From assembly GCA_947377275.1 (NCBI GenBank), contig CANCFV010000021.1, forward strand, positions 1 to 38,915: a stretch of 38,915 nucleotides of DNA. Reading direction: 5' to 3'. Below the pieces are notes generated by a model. It was not told where the DNA came from. It saw nothing but the letters and a program-made list of their open reading frames with translations, and did not search any database. Positions 26,328 through 33,757 of this stretch are shown piece after piece; within the stretch, counting starts at the first letter, position 1, and every line of letters begins with the position of its first letter. Both the position numbers and the translations under genes were made by a program. Source of the stretch: Burkholderiales bacterium. GTDB taxonomy: Bacteria > Pseudomonadota > Gammaproteobacteria > Burkholderiales > Burkholderiaceae_C.

Positions 26328-26699
26328 GGCCTTTTTGAGCTTGGGGTTGCGCTGCCCCATCACGGCCTCGTGCAGGTCGTCCAGCGGCAGCACCACGTCG
26401 GCCGCACCCAGCTTGATCGCACCCTTGGGCATGCCAAACAGCACATTGCCGCTGAGGCTGTGGCGCGAGACCGGCGGGCCATCTTTGACCCCCGCGTGGT
26501 GATCAGCGCCTTGGCGTCGCACCTGCAGGTGCCTGTCCCCTGGGGCGATCAGGGCTTGGCCGGGCAACACCCGTTCGCCGCCTTCGGCTTGCTTGACCCG
26601 GATCTCGCAGATGCTGTCCAGGCGCGTGGCAAAGGCCTGGGTGAACCGCTCAGGCATGTGTTGCGCCACCATGGCTTTGGTGCGTTTGGTGCCGCTCAT
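26316..26699 (-). pseudogene. cheB: cheB remnant with two internal deletions
   Basis: A 127-codon open frame showing only pieces of the chemotaxis methylesterase CheB. The first eight residues resemble a normal CheB start, then the frame jumps to AQHMPERFTQAFATRL, near residue 190 of a full protein. The receiver domain and catalytic serine region are thus gone. After GPPVSRHS the frame runs through NVLF straight into GMPKGAIKLGAADVVLPLD, so the segment with the GMGxDG catalytic aspartate is missing. Full CheB is about 350 aa. The frame stays open, so a short product could be made, but it cannot be a methylesterase. ATG 26699 overlaps the cheD stop (ATGA), the native arrangement. Confidence 0.87.
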
Positions 26700-27271
26700 G
26701 TCACACCTGGGGGGGGGCCCAGGCGACCGCCATGCGAGATGGTCAGGTTGCCGTCGCTCAGGTTGAAGGTCAGGCGGCGCACCACGCGTCCCCCTGTGTC
26801 TTGTTGGATCAGGCGCATGCCGGTTTGGGCCAGCCAGCGCTGGGCCAACGCGATGTTGGCGCCGCCAATGCTGCTGTCATGCACGGTGGCGCCGCCGGCC
26901 AAGGTCACGTCCACTTCTTCCAAGCGACAGCCGTGCTGCGCGAGCTTGTCGGCCATCCACGGGAAGGCCTCATCCACATAGTGCCCAGCGCCATGTGGCG
27001 GTGCGCTGGGGTTGTGCGGGCGCGAAGGCAGCAGACAGTGGCACATGGCGCCCAGCTGCAATCGGGGCGACCACATCACCGCGCTCACGCACGAGCCGAG
27101 CAAGGTGGTGATGCGGTGCTCGCCCCGCCCGAAGAACCAGTCGCCAGGCCGCAAGAACACGCCGGGGCTGCTCAGGCTGCTGGCTTCGAGCATGCCGTTG
27201 GTGTCGAACACCGCCATGGGTGACAGGTGCTGGGCAAATGAAGCCGCTGTGCGTGTGGGGTGGTCGCTCAT
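26696..27271 (-). CDS. cheD: Chemoreceptor glutamine deamidase CheD
   Basis: A 191-aa protein with the CheD active site: LLGSCVSAVMW (nucleophile Cys), the His of CHCLLPSR, and Thr in the QDTGG block. YVDEAFPWM, LAGGAT and IGGANIALAQRWL also match the family. CheD deamidates receptor glutamines and can act with CheC. ATG 27271 lies 16 nt after the cheR fragment stop. Both chemotaxis neighbours are broken and no receptor gene is in view, so it may be a survivor of a decayed cluster. Confidence 0.88.
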   Translation of the reverse strand: MSDHPTRTAASFAQHLSPMAVFDTNGMLEASSLSSPGVFLRPGDWFFGRGEHRITTLLGSCVSAVMWSPRLQLGAMCHCLLPSRPHNPSAPPHGAGHYVDEAFPWMADKLAQHGCRLEEVDVTLAGGATVHDSSIGGANIALAQRWLAQTGMRLIQQDTGGRVVRRLTFNLSDGNLTISHGGRLGPPPGVT

Positions 27272-27287
27272 GCTGATGGCTTGGTGC

Positions 27288-27479
27288 TCAATGCAAGCGG
27301 AAAACCGTGGGTAGCAGGGGCTTGACCACATCGGTGATGCCGCTCAGTGTCTCAGAGTTGCCGATGAACAGCATACCGCCGGGCTTGGGGTAGATGCACA
27401 TGCCCGAGTCGGCCACCGACAGGCGCAGCGTGACGCGCGTTGCCATGTGCCAGGGTCTGCGGGGCTGAGTCAGCTCCAA
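27288..27479 (-). pseudogene. cheR: cheR remnant, C-terminal end only
   Basis: The last 32 residues, KPGGMLFIGNSETLSGITDV through VFRL, match the C-terminal end of the CheR methyltransferase (the PGG-x-LF-x-G-x-SE signature). The methyltransferase core, about 240 residues, is absent. Upstream residues (MATRVTLRLSVADSGMCIYP) do not fit CheR clearly, except that IYP next to KPGG suggests another internal deletion. It sits in the normal cheR-cheD-cheB order. The promoter region of the divergent TetR gene begins at its 5' end. Confidence 0.75.
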
Positions 27480-27480
27480 A

Positions 27481-27523
27481 CGATCGCTTCTTCACGTGAA
27501 CCGATCGACCTAAAATCCAGCCC
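27481..27523 (+). promoter_or_regulatory. Promoter/operator region of the TetR gene, possibly leaderless
   Basis: CGATCG occurs at 27481-27486 and 27502-27507, 21 bp apart, with the perfect palindrome TTCACGTGAA (27491-27500) between them. TAAAAT at 27511-27516 is a good -10 element; the ATG at 27524 begins seven bases later with no Shine-Dalgarno sequence, so the transcript may start at the codon itself. The -35 (TTCTTC, 27488-27493) is weak. Confidence 0.5.
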
Positions 27524-28216
27524 ATGTCAACGCGAACAGGCAAGCCTCACGAGGCATCCACATCACCGGCCCATGGCCCTGAGAAGGCGACGCCCAGCCG
27601 CGAATACGGCCAGGGTAGACACAAGCTGTTGGCGGCAACGGCCAGGCTGGCGTCCAGAGAAGGCGGTCCGCGGCTCACCTTGCGCGATTTGGCGACAGAG
27701 GCCGGCATGAGCCACAACGCCATCTACCGACACTTCAGTGGCGTGGACGAGATCGTTCATGAACTGGTGAAGGACCTCAACCAACGGCTCCGAGACGGCC
27801 TGAGGCAGGCTCGCACCCAAGTGCCACCGGGGGAGACCCCCTCCAAAACCGTGGTGAGCTGGCTCTTTGACTTTGCATTGGCCAACGAAGACGCCTTCGT
27901 CGTCGCGATCCGCCAAAGGCATGGCCCATCGGGGCCCGACCGACAGGTGATCGAACAAGGCATGGCGCAGATCCGAGCAGAAATGCGCACGGACTTGCAA
28001 GCCAGCGGCCGCCTGCCGCCACTGCCCGAGGACACCTTGGACACGGCCTTGAAGGTCATCATCCAGCACACGTTTGAGCTCTGCCTGGCTTACATCGACG
28101 CGCCTCAGCAAAGGCAAGCGCTGCTGCTGGAGGCCGAGCAGGTCTTCATGTGGTGCCTGGTCGGCGCAACGATGTCGGCGAACTCGCCCATCAAGGCGGC
28201 GCCAGCGCCTGGTTGA
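27524..28216 (+). CDS. TetR-family transcriptional regulator
   Basis: A 230-aa regulator with a 30-residue basic, Pro/Ser-rich N-terminal extension, then the DNA-binding domain with helix-turn-helix at 51-72 (LTLRDLATEAGMSHNAIYRHFS). The C-terminal domain is helical and ligand-binding. It is convergent with the first amidohydrolase gene (18 bp between stops), which it may or may not control. It is divergent from the cheR remnant. Start ATG 27524 follows a -10 element by seven bases. Confidence 0.87.
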   Translation: MSTRTGKPHEASTSPAHGPEKATPSREYGQGRHKLLAATARLASREGGPRLTLRDLATEAGMSHNAIYRHFSGVDEIVHELVKDLNQRLRDGLRQARTQVPPGETPSKTVVSWLFDFALANEDAFVVAIRQRHGPSGPDRQVIEQGMAQIRAEMRTDLQASGRLPPLPEDTLDTALKVIIQHTFELCLAYIDAPQQRQALLLEAEQVFMWCLVGATMSANSPIKAAPAPG

Positions 28217-28233
28217 TCAACGCACGACAGACC

Positions 28234-29328
28234 TCAAACGCCGCCCAGTCTTGCCGCCAGGCCGGGTAGCTGGACCAAGGCGTTGCCTCGGTCAATCATG
28301 CGACGCTCGGTCGCGTCGACGCTGTCATTCAGCTCGGCGTTGGGATCGCCGGCCAGCTTGAGCGCATACGTGATCCCGCTGTACGGAAAGTCCGTGCCCA
28401 ACATGATGTGGCTGACATCCGTTGTCTTGCGCAGTGCCGCCATCGACGCCGGTGCGCAGGCCAGGGCCGAATCGAAATACAGGCCTGCAAAAGGACTTTT
28501 GCCTGGGTTCGCGTTGGGCGCGGCCAGCGCCGTGCGCTCCGACAGGTAGGGGACGGTCCCACCGCCATGCGACAACTGCCAGCGAATGCGAGGAAAGCGC
28601 TGGAAGACACCTCGGTAGAGCAAATTGACAGCCGCTCGCGTTGACTCGAATGGAAAGTCCAACACGAATGGGGGAATGGACAGGCTCGAGTGCACAGGCG
28701 GCGCAACCGGATGGATGTACACGTAGGCCGACAGCTCGTTGAGCGTCTGCATCAAGGCGTCCAAGCGCGGATCACCCAGGTAGATGCCCTTGTAGTTCGA
28801 ATACAGGCTGATGCCATCCAGCCCCAGGATCTGGATGGCACGAACCGCTTCTGCACAGGCGGAGGCCACTTCGCTGGGGTCATTGGCATTGCCCAAGGGC
28901 AGGGAGGCCAAGCCACCAAAGCGGCGATACACCGGTGAGCCAGGCGCAGCGTTGACAAGCTCGTCGCGGATGTACTCGTTGATCTGTTTGGCCATGTTCA
29001 CGCGGGCCGTGCGGTCGGGCAAAAAGCCAAAGCCAGGCTCGGACAAAGACACGACCTGTGCCTGAAAGCCAAACTTGTTCATGAAGCTCACCGCCGAGTT
29101 GGTCGACCAGGCCGGGATGCCCACGCCGCCATCTCCTTTCACCTGGTAGTCGTTCATGGCCTTGCGGTAGAAGTCCGGAATGAGGTGCGCGTGCATGTCA
29201 ATGCGCCGAGGGGTGGCGGCTGCACTGGCAAGGTTCGGGCTCCATCCGCCACCGATGGCGACGGCCCCCACGGTGGCTTTCAACCATTGGCGGCGATCCA
29301 TGGCGGCTTGGCGGTTTGCTTGTTTCAT
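28234..29328 (-). CDS. Tat-exported amidohydrolase (ACMSD/amidohydrolase-2 family)
   Basis: A 364-aa metal-dependent TIM-barrel hydrolase or decarboxylase. The Tat signal MDRRQWLKATVG starts at residue 10 and cleavage is likely near the Ala-rich segment at 35-39. Metal and catalytic residues of the family are all present: His46 and His48 (HAH), His206 (YIHPVAPP), His254 (QLSHGGG) and Asp313 (GTDFPY). Relatives decarboxylate or hydrolyse aromatic or lactone acids; the substrate is unknown. It is preceded by a paralogue (29390-30499), 61 bp apart, sharing RRI/VD-HAHLIPDFYRKA. Start 29328 or ATG 29301. Confidence 0.88.
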   Translation of the reverse strand: MKQANRQAAMDRRQWLKATVGAVAIGGGWSPNLASAAATPRRIDMHAHLIPDFYRKAMNDYQVKGDGGVGIPAWSTNSAVSFMNKFGFQAQVVSLSEPGFGFLPDRTARVNMAKQINEYIRDELVNAAPGSPVYRRFGGLASLPLGNANDPSEVASACAEAVRAIQILGLDGISLYSNYKGIYLGDPRLDALMQTLNELSAYVYIHPVAPPVHSSLSIPPFVLDFPFESTRAAVNLLYRGVFQRFPRIRWQLSHGGGTVPYLSERTALAAPNANPGKSPFAGLYFDSALACAPASMAALRKTTDVSHIMLGTDFPYSGITYALKLAGDPNAELNDSVDATERRMIDRGNALVQLPGLAARLGGV

Positions 29329-29389
29329 GTCGGCTCACATTCGAAGTAGTTTGAGAGGCCCACTCAACGCAGGCTTGACCCTGCGTGCA

Positions 29390-30499
29390 TCAACCCAGCG
29401 CCAAGCGCTTGGCCAAGCTGGGGAACTGCGACAGCGCATTGCCACGGTCAACGCATTGACGCTCGGCAGCGCTGAAGGATTCGTTGAGCTCAACGTTGGG
29501 GTCGCCTTCAGGCTTGTTGGCATACAGCGCTGCGGTGTAGGGGAAGTCTGTGCCCAACAGGATGTGGCTGACGTCGGTCACCTTGCGCATGGACGCCACG
29601 GTGGCGGGTGCCGTGGCCGAGGCCGTGTCGAAGTGAAGCTTGGCGTACGAGCTCACATCGGGATTGAGGTTCAAGGCCAACAGGCCGCTTCGGAAAGACA
29701 AGAAGGGCGTTGTGCCGCCACCCTCGGAAAACTGCCAGCAAATGTTGGGGTAGAGCAGGTACACCAACTTGTAGAGCATGTTGGTTGCGACGCGTGTGGT
29801 CTCGAAGGGCAGCTCCAAAACCGAGCTCGGTATTTGCAGGCCAGAGGGGTCAGGCGGCGCCAGGGGTGGCGCAACGGGCACAACCATGACGCGGGCTTTC
29901 AGCGCGTTCAAGGTCTGCATCAATGGCGCGAGTTTCGAATCCCCCAAATACACGCCCTTGTAGCTTGTGTAGAGCACCACGCCATCCAACTGCAAGGTCG
30001 AGATGGCGCGGATGGCCTCGGCACGGGCAGCGGCCACATCGGTGGGGTCCCGGGGATCGCCCAGGGGCAGCGTTGCAAAGCCGCCGAAGCGCCCGCGGTA
30101 AGGCGTGACCGATGAAGCGTAGACGAGCTCATCTCGGACGTAGTCGTTGAGCTCCGTGGCCATCCTGACCCTTTCTGTCAGCTCTGGGATGAAGGCCAGC
30201 CCGGGCTCCGGCAATGACAACACCTGCGCCTGAATGCCGAACTTGTTCATGAAGCTCACGGCGGCAGAGGGGCTCCAATCCGGGAGCGGCTCGCCGCTGG
30301 CGTCCAGCACGCCATAGGCATGGACGGCTTTGCGATAGAAGTCGGGGATGAGGTGTGCGTGCACATCGATGCGCGTTCGCGGCACGACGGCCCTTGCCGC
30401 AAAGGGCAGCAGGCCACCGGCGGCAACGCCCCCAAAACCTGCAGCGGCTTTGAGGAGCTGACGACGATCCAGGGGCAGGGTGAGGTTGGCTCGTGGCAT
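29390..30499 (-). CDS. Tat-exported amidohydrolase paralogue lacking two active-site histidines
   Basis: A 369-aa paralogue of the downstream amidohydrolase with a Tat signal (LDRRQLLKAAAGFGG) and the HAHLIPDFYRKA motif (His47, His49). The position equal to His206 of the neighbour is Val207 (VVPVAPP), and that equal to His254 is Glu259 (QFSEGGG); the final GTDFPY aspartate is kept. In ACMSD-like enzymes these histidines bind metal and act as catalytic acid/base, so this copy is probably inactive or altered in chemistry. The frame is intact, which suggests selection for a non-catalytic or partner role. ATG 30499 is chosen; 30511 is possible. Confidence 0.86.
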   Translation of the reverse strand: MPRANLTLPLDRRQLLKAAAGFGGVAAGGLLPFAARAVVPRTRIDVHAHLIPDFYRKAVHAYGVLDASGEPLPDWSPSAAVSFMNKFGIQAQVLSLPEPGLAFIPELTERVRMATELNDYVRDELVYASSVTPYRGRFGGFATLPLGDPRDPTDVAAARAEAIRAISTLQLDGVVLYTSYKGVYLGDSKLAPLMQTLNALKARVMVVPVAPPLAPPDPSGLQIPSSVLELPFETTRVATNMLYKLVYLLYPNICWQFSEGGGTTPFLSFRSGLLALNLNPDVSSYAKLHFDTASATAPATVASMRKVTDVSHILLGTDFPYTAALYANKPEGDPNVELNESFSAAERQCVDRGNALSQFPSLAKRLALG

Positions 30500-30542
30500 G
30501 TGGGCTCGCATTTCAAACGTTCAGCGTGACTGGCTGCGACCA

Positions 30543-30554
30543 AATGTACACATT
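30543..30554. promoter_or_regulatory. Short palindrome in the amidohydrolase/RIO-copy divergent region
   Basis: AATGT-AC-ACATT (12 bp) lies between the minus-strand amidohydrolase pair and the plus-strand RIO copy. It is a plausible operator, but it is short and no second copy was found. Confidence 0.3.
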
Positions 30555-30571
30555 GTCGGGAGGCATTGACC

Positions 30572-31126
30572 ATGGTGTTTCTACGCTGTTGCCGCGTGAA
30601 AGCCGATGTGAGTCAGCCTCACAAACCCCGCCATGAAAACACCCTCCCCAGCCTGCTGCCCCTGGTTGAAGAAGGGCTGATCGACACCGTGGTGTGCCAG
30701 CTCATGAGCGGCAAAGAGCCCGCGTGGCAAAGCGCCGAGGTGGACGCGCTGTACCGCTTGGCTGCCGCGGGCGTGCGTGTGCCCACGCCTTACCAGTTCA
30801 TTGACGGTGTGCTGCTGATGGATCTGGTGGCCGATGCCGATGGCGACGCCGCCGCCGGCAACAACCACGCGCAACGCATGCTGCTGCGCGACGTGACCAA
30901 ACTCAAAGACTTCTCCAGGCAGTTCGCCCCCGAGCTGCTGAGCACCGACTTTGGCCCTGAGGTCTGGTCTTTGTACGAGCGGGGTTTGCTGACGCAAGAC
31001 AGCGTGCTGACCGGCCACTTCAAGCCGCCGCACAAGCCCGTGAACCTGGGCGATGTGATGCGTGACATTGACGAAGCCAAGGATGAAGAGGTGGCGAAAC
31101 GCTTGAGGATGCAAGGAGGCGAGTGA
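30572..31126 (+). pseudogene. Partial duplicate of the RIO kinase with both catalytic segments deleted
   Basis: This frame is a close copy of the RIO kinase at 25419 (about 90% identical where aligned, including one 44-bp identical run). Two in-frame deletions of about 59 and 60 codons remove the first catalytic part (from after SGKE to AWQS, losing the ATP lysine) and the second (from ADGDAA to AGNN, losing HGDLSEFN and IDLPQ). The original ATG (30633) is out of frame through a +2 insertion. An upstream ATG at 30572, with GGGAGG at 30558-30563, keeps the frame open for a 184-aa product. It cannot be a kinase, but transcription is possible. Confidence 0.85.
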
Positions 31127-31143
31127 GGTCGTCTCGCTGAAGG

Positions 31144-31836
31144 TCAGCGGTTTGGCGCCAATGGCGCCTGGTCTCCGATGCCCGCCATGGCCACGCAGGC
31201 AATCGCGACGGCGGGCGGCAGCAGCGCAAGAAAGCCAATGGCCGAATAGGCCATGGCCCCTGTCATCGCCCCCAAAGCAAAAGCAAGCACAGGAAATAAG
31301 AGGCGGTCGATGCGCAGGCGAAGGTCCGCATCCCTTCGGCCCAGCAGCCAGTCGGTCAATTCGATGATCAGCTGGGTGACATTGCCCGTCATGACCGTGC
31401 TGGGCGTCAGCTTGGACAACAACATCCTGCTGCTGGCGTTTTGCATGCCCATGGCGGCTGCGCCCATCAGACCTGCGGTATACGACCAAGCCTGGGCTTG
31501 ATTCGGTGCGACTTCTGACGCCACGCCCGCGGCCATGAAACCGAGCAACAGCACGGCCTGAAGGCCCATCAAGTTGCGCAGTGCTGAGTGACCATGGCGC
31601 TCGTGCCGCATGGCAATCCACCGGGACAGGGCCACGGCCAACACAAAAACAGGGAACGCCAACAGCTTGAGCGCAACACCTCGCCCTGGCTGCACCAGCT
31701 CAGCGCCAATCAACACGAAATTGCCAGTGACATGGGCGGTGAACAAGCCGAACAGGGCCACAAAACCCAGCGTGTCGACAAAGCCAGCCACCGCTGCCAG
31801 GAGCGTGGTGCCATGCTGCGGTGAGAAAGGTTTCAT
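31144..31836 (-). CDS. DUF1275 (YoaK-like) membrane protein
   Basis: A 230-aa membrane protein with about six hydrophobic segments. The N-terminal GFVDTLGFVALFGLFTAHVTGN (18-39) and the MGMQNA and VMTGNVTQL blocks are DUF1275 hallmarks. The family is of unknown transport or signalling function. It lies downstream of dps and the AraC-domain gene on the same strand, 30 bp after the latter's stop. It is convergent with the RIO copy. Confidence 0.87.
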   Translation of the reverse strand: MKPFSPQHGTTLLAAVAGFVDTLGFVALFGLFTAHVTGNFVLIGAELVQPGRGVALKLLAFPVFVLAVALSRWIAMRHERHGHSALRNLMGLQAVLLLGFMAAGVASEVAPNQAQAWSYTAGLMGAAAMGMQNASSRMLLSKLTPSTVMTGNVTQLIIELTDWLLGRRDADLRLRIDRLLFPVLAFALGAMTGAMAYSAIGFLALLPPAVAIACVAMAGIGDQAPLAPNR

Positions 31837-31866
31837 GTGGGTATCGCCGCCTTGGATGAGTCAGTG

Positions 31867-32229
31867 TCAATGCGCACGAAATTGCGCTCGCCATTTGCCG
31901 GGGGACAAGCCAACCACAGCGCGAAAAGTGCGTGTCAGGTGGGCCTGATCGGCAAAGCCACATTCGATGGCTATGTCTGCAATGGCATGTGCGTCCTTGA
32001 GCAAGAGCTTGGCCATGTCGATCTTGCGTGCAAGACGCCACTGCCCAGGGGTGTAGCCCGTCCATGCCTTGAAGGCAAGGCTGAAGTAGCCACGCGACAG
32101 GCCACATTGACGTGCCACCTCGGCGACGCTGGGGTCTGCCTGGCCGCAAAGGTCAAACATGGACAAAGCACAAATGCGATTGGCGCGAGACAGCCCAACA
32201 GCCCGGCCCCGTGCTTCGGCGTCCATCAT
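31867..32229 (-). CDS. AraC-family DNA-binding domain protein (no sensor domain)
   Basis: A 120-aa protein consisting only of the AraC two-helix-turn-helix domain: VAEVARQCGLSRGYFSLAFKAW (first) and IADIAIECGFADQAHLTRTFR (second), ending at GLSPGKWR. Most AraC regulators have a 150-200 aa sensor domain, which is absent; MarA/SoxS are natural examples of this size. ATG 32229 overlaps the dps stop (ATGA), so it is translationally coupled to dps. A role as a stress regulator is inferred from that link. Confidence 0.87.
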   Translation of the reverse strand: MMDAEARGRAVGLSRANRICALSMFDLCGQADPSVAEVARQCGLSRGYFSLAFKAWTGYTPGQWRLARKIDMAKLLLKDAHAIADIAIECGFADQAHLTRTFRAVVGLSPGKWRAQFRAH

Positions 32230-32729
32230 GAACGTGCCTCCGTGCAGCCGATGTCGCACAGGTGGGCCTCGATCAGCCACAGCAACTGGTCCGACTCTCG
32301 CGAGAGTTGCGCGAACAGGTGTGATGTCCCTGCGTCACCCAGGTGGCAGGCCACATCGATGTCTTGCCGCAGTCCTTCGCCGAAGCGGCTCAAGCCTGCG
32401 CTGACAGCGTCCAGGTGGGCCGCCCCGCCCTTCGCCGCCATAGGATATTCGGCAAGCGATGAGCCCTTTACCGCCGTCTTCAAGCGGCCGTCCGCGACAC
32501 CACCGAGTGCCGCGATGCGCTTAGCGAGCCCATCCACCGCGCCTTCGACCTCGTCATGCACCGAATCAAAGACCTGGTGAAGCTGAAAAAATTGCGGCCC
32601 TTTGACATTCCAGTGCGCATGTTTGAGCTGCGCGGCCAGGTCGATGGCATCGTTCAGGCGCTGCTGCAAAAGGCGGACAAGCTGCTCGCGCACCAGGGGC
32701 GGCAGATCAATCTTGGTGGTGTATGCCAT
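32226..32729 (-). CDS. dps: Dps-family ferritin-like DNA-protection protein
   Basis: A 167-aa Dps-like protein. The ferroxidase ligands by alignment to E. coli Dps are His39 (HAHWNV), His51, Asp55 (LHQVFD) and Asp66 (VDGLAKR). The fifth, E. coli Glu82 in the DTMAER block, is Lys70 here. Dps dodecamers oxidise Fe2+ with peroxide and coat DNA under stress; the substitution may weaken iron binding. ATG 32729 is chosen because the frame upstream lacks homology. It precedes the AraC-domain gene with an ATGA overlap and follows the alpha/beta-hydrolase by 20 bp. Confidence 0.87.
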   Translation of the reverse strand: MAYTTKIDLPPLVREQLVRLLQQRLNDAIDLAAQLKHAHWNVKGPQFFQLHQVFDSVHDEVEGAVDGLAKRIAALGGVADGRLKTAVKGSSLAEYPMAAKGGAAHLDAVSAGLSRFGEGLRQDIDVACHLGDAGTSHLFAQLSRESDQLLWLIEAHLCDIGCTEARS

Positions 32730-32749
32730 GGTCTGCCCCTTCAAGGTGT

Positions 32750-33634
32750 TCAGGCCTTCAGGAAGGCCAACAGCAACTCGTTGATGCGGTCCTTGTGGGT
32801 GGTGCACAGGCCATGGGGGGCGCCTGGGATGATCTCCAGCTTCGCTTGCGGGGCCAGCTGGGCAGCGGCCTTGCCTGTGGTTGCCAAGGGCACGATCTGG
32901 TCGTCGTCCCCATGAACAATGAGCGTCGGCACGCTCATGCGCTTGAGGTCCTCGCGCAGGTCGGTTTCAGAAAACGCTTTGATGCACTCGTACTGGGCCA
33001 AGATGCTACCCATCATGCCTTGCAGCCAGAAGGTGTCACGCACGGCTTCCGAGACCTTGGCGCCCGGGCGGTTGTAGCCATAGAACGGCAGCGTGAGGTC
33101 CTTGTAGAACTGGGCCCTGTTGGCCTGCACACCCGTGCGGATGCCATCAAAAACCGACATCGGTACGCCAGCGGGGTTCCAATCCGTTTTGGCCATGATG
33201 GGCGTGACGGCCCCGATCAACACCGCCTTGGCCACACGCTGGGTGCCATGTCGGCCGATGTAGCGCGCCACCTCACCCCCGCCGGTCGAATGACCGACGT
33301 GCACGGCGTCTTTCAGATCCAGGGCCTCGGTCAATGCAGCCAGGTCGTCGGCATAGTGGTCCATGTCATTGCCAAAGCCCGGCTGCGATGAGCGCCCATG
33401 GCCACGGCGGTCATGCGCAATGACGCGATAGCCGCGAGATGCCAGGAACAGCATTTGATCTTCGAAGGCATCACCGTTGAGCGGCCAGCCATGACTGAAA
33501 ACGACAGGCTGCCCTTGGCCCCAGTCGTTGTAGAAGAGGCGGGTCTTGTCCTTGGTCTCGATGACGTTGCCTTGGTTCAGGGTGCTGGCCCCTGGCGGGG
33601 CTTGGCGACGGTCGATGGGCGGGGTACGTGGCAT
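32750..33634 (-). CDS. Alpha/beta-hydrolase, cofactor-free chloroperoxidase-like
   Basis: A 294-aa hydrolase with the non-haem haloperoxidase/perhydrolase signature: FSHGWPLN (47-53), GHSTGG with nucleophile Ser116, Asp in HGDDDQIVP (near 241-249) and His274 (GAPHG). Such enzymes make peracids from carboxylates and H2O2 or hydrolyse esters. A 22-residue N-terminal extension is unusual for the family; no signal peptide is visible. A 23-bp inverted repeat (33657-33679) lies just upstream of the start. Downstream is dps. Confidence 0.88.
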   Translation of the reverse strand: MPRTPPIDRRQAPPGASTLNQGNVIETKDKTRLFYNDWGQGQPVVFSHGWPLNGDAFEDQMLFLASRGYRVIAHDRRGHGRSSQPGFGNDMDHYADDLAALTEALDLKDAVHVGHSTGGGEVARYIGRHGTQRVAKAVLIGAVTPIMAKTDWNPAGVPMSVFDGIRTGVQANRAQFYKDLTLPFYGYNRPGAKVSEAVRDTFWLQGMMGSILAQYECIKAFSETDLREDLKRMSVPTLIVHGDDDQIVPLATTGKAAAQLAPQAKLEIIPGAPHGLCTTHKDRINELLLAFLKA

Positions 33635-33656
33635 GGCTCATCCAGTCAACGGGTGG

Positions 33657-33679
33657 TGAATACGGCAGCGGTGTATTCA
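33657..33679. promoter_or_regulatory. Inverted repeat upstream of the alpha/beta-hydrolase gene
   Basis: TGAATAC (33657-33663) and GTATTCA (33673-33679) are perfect 7-bp arms with a 9-bp spacer, 23 bases before the ATG at 33634 on the minus strand. It is a plausible operator, possibly for the AraC-family protein encoded next to it or for another dimeric regulator. Confidence 0.5.
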
Positions 33680-33757
33680 GAGTACCGACCAGCCGAAGGC
33701 CCGTCTTGGACGTTATTGACCGTGCTTTCAATGGGTCTATTGATGCCACAAGGGTCG

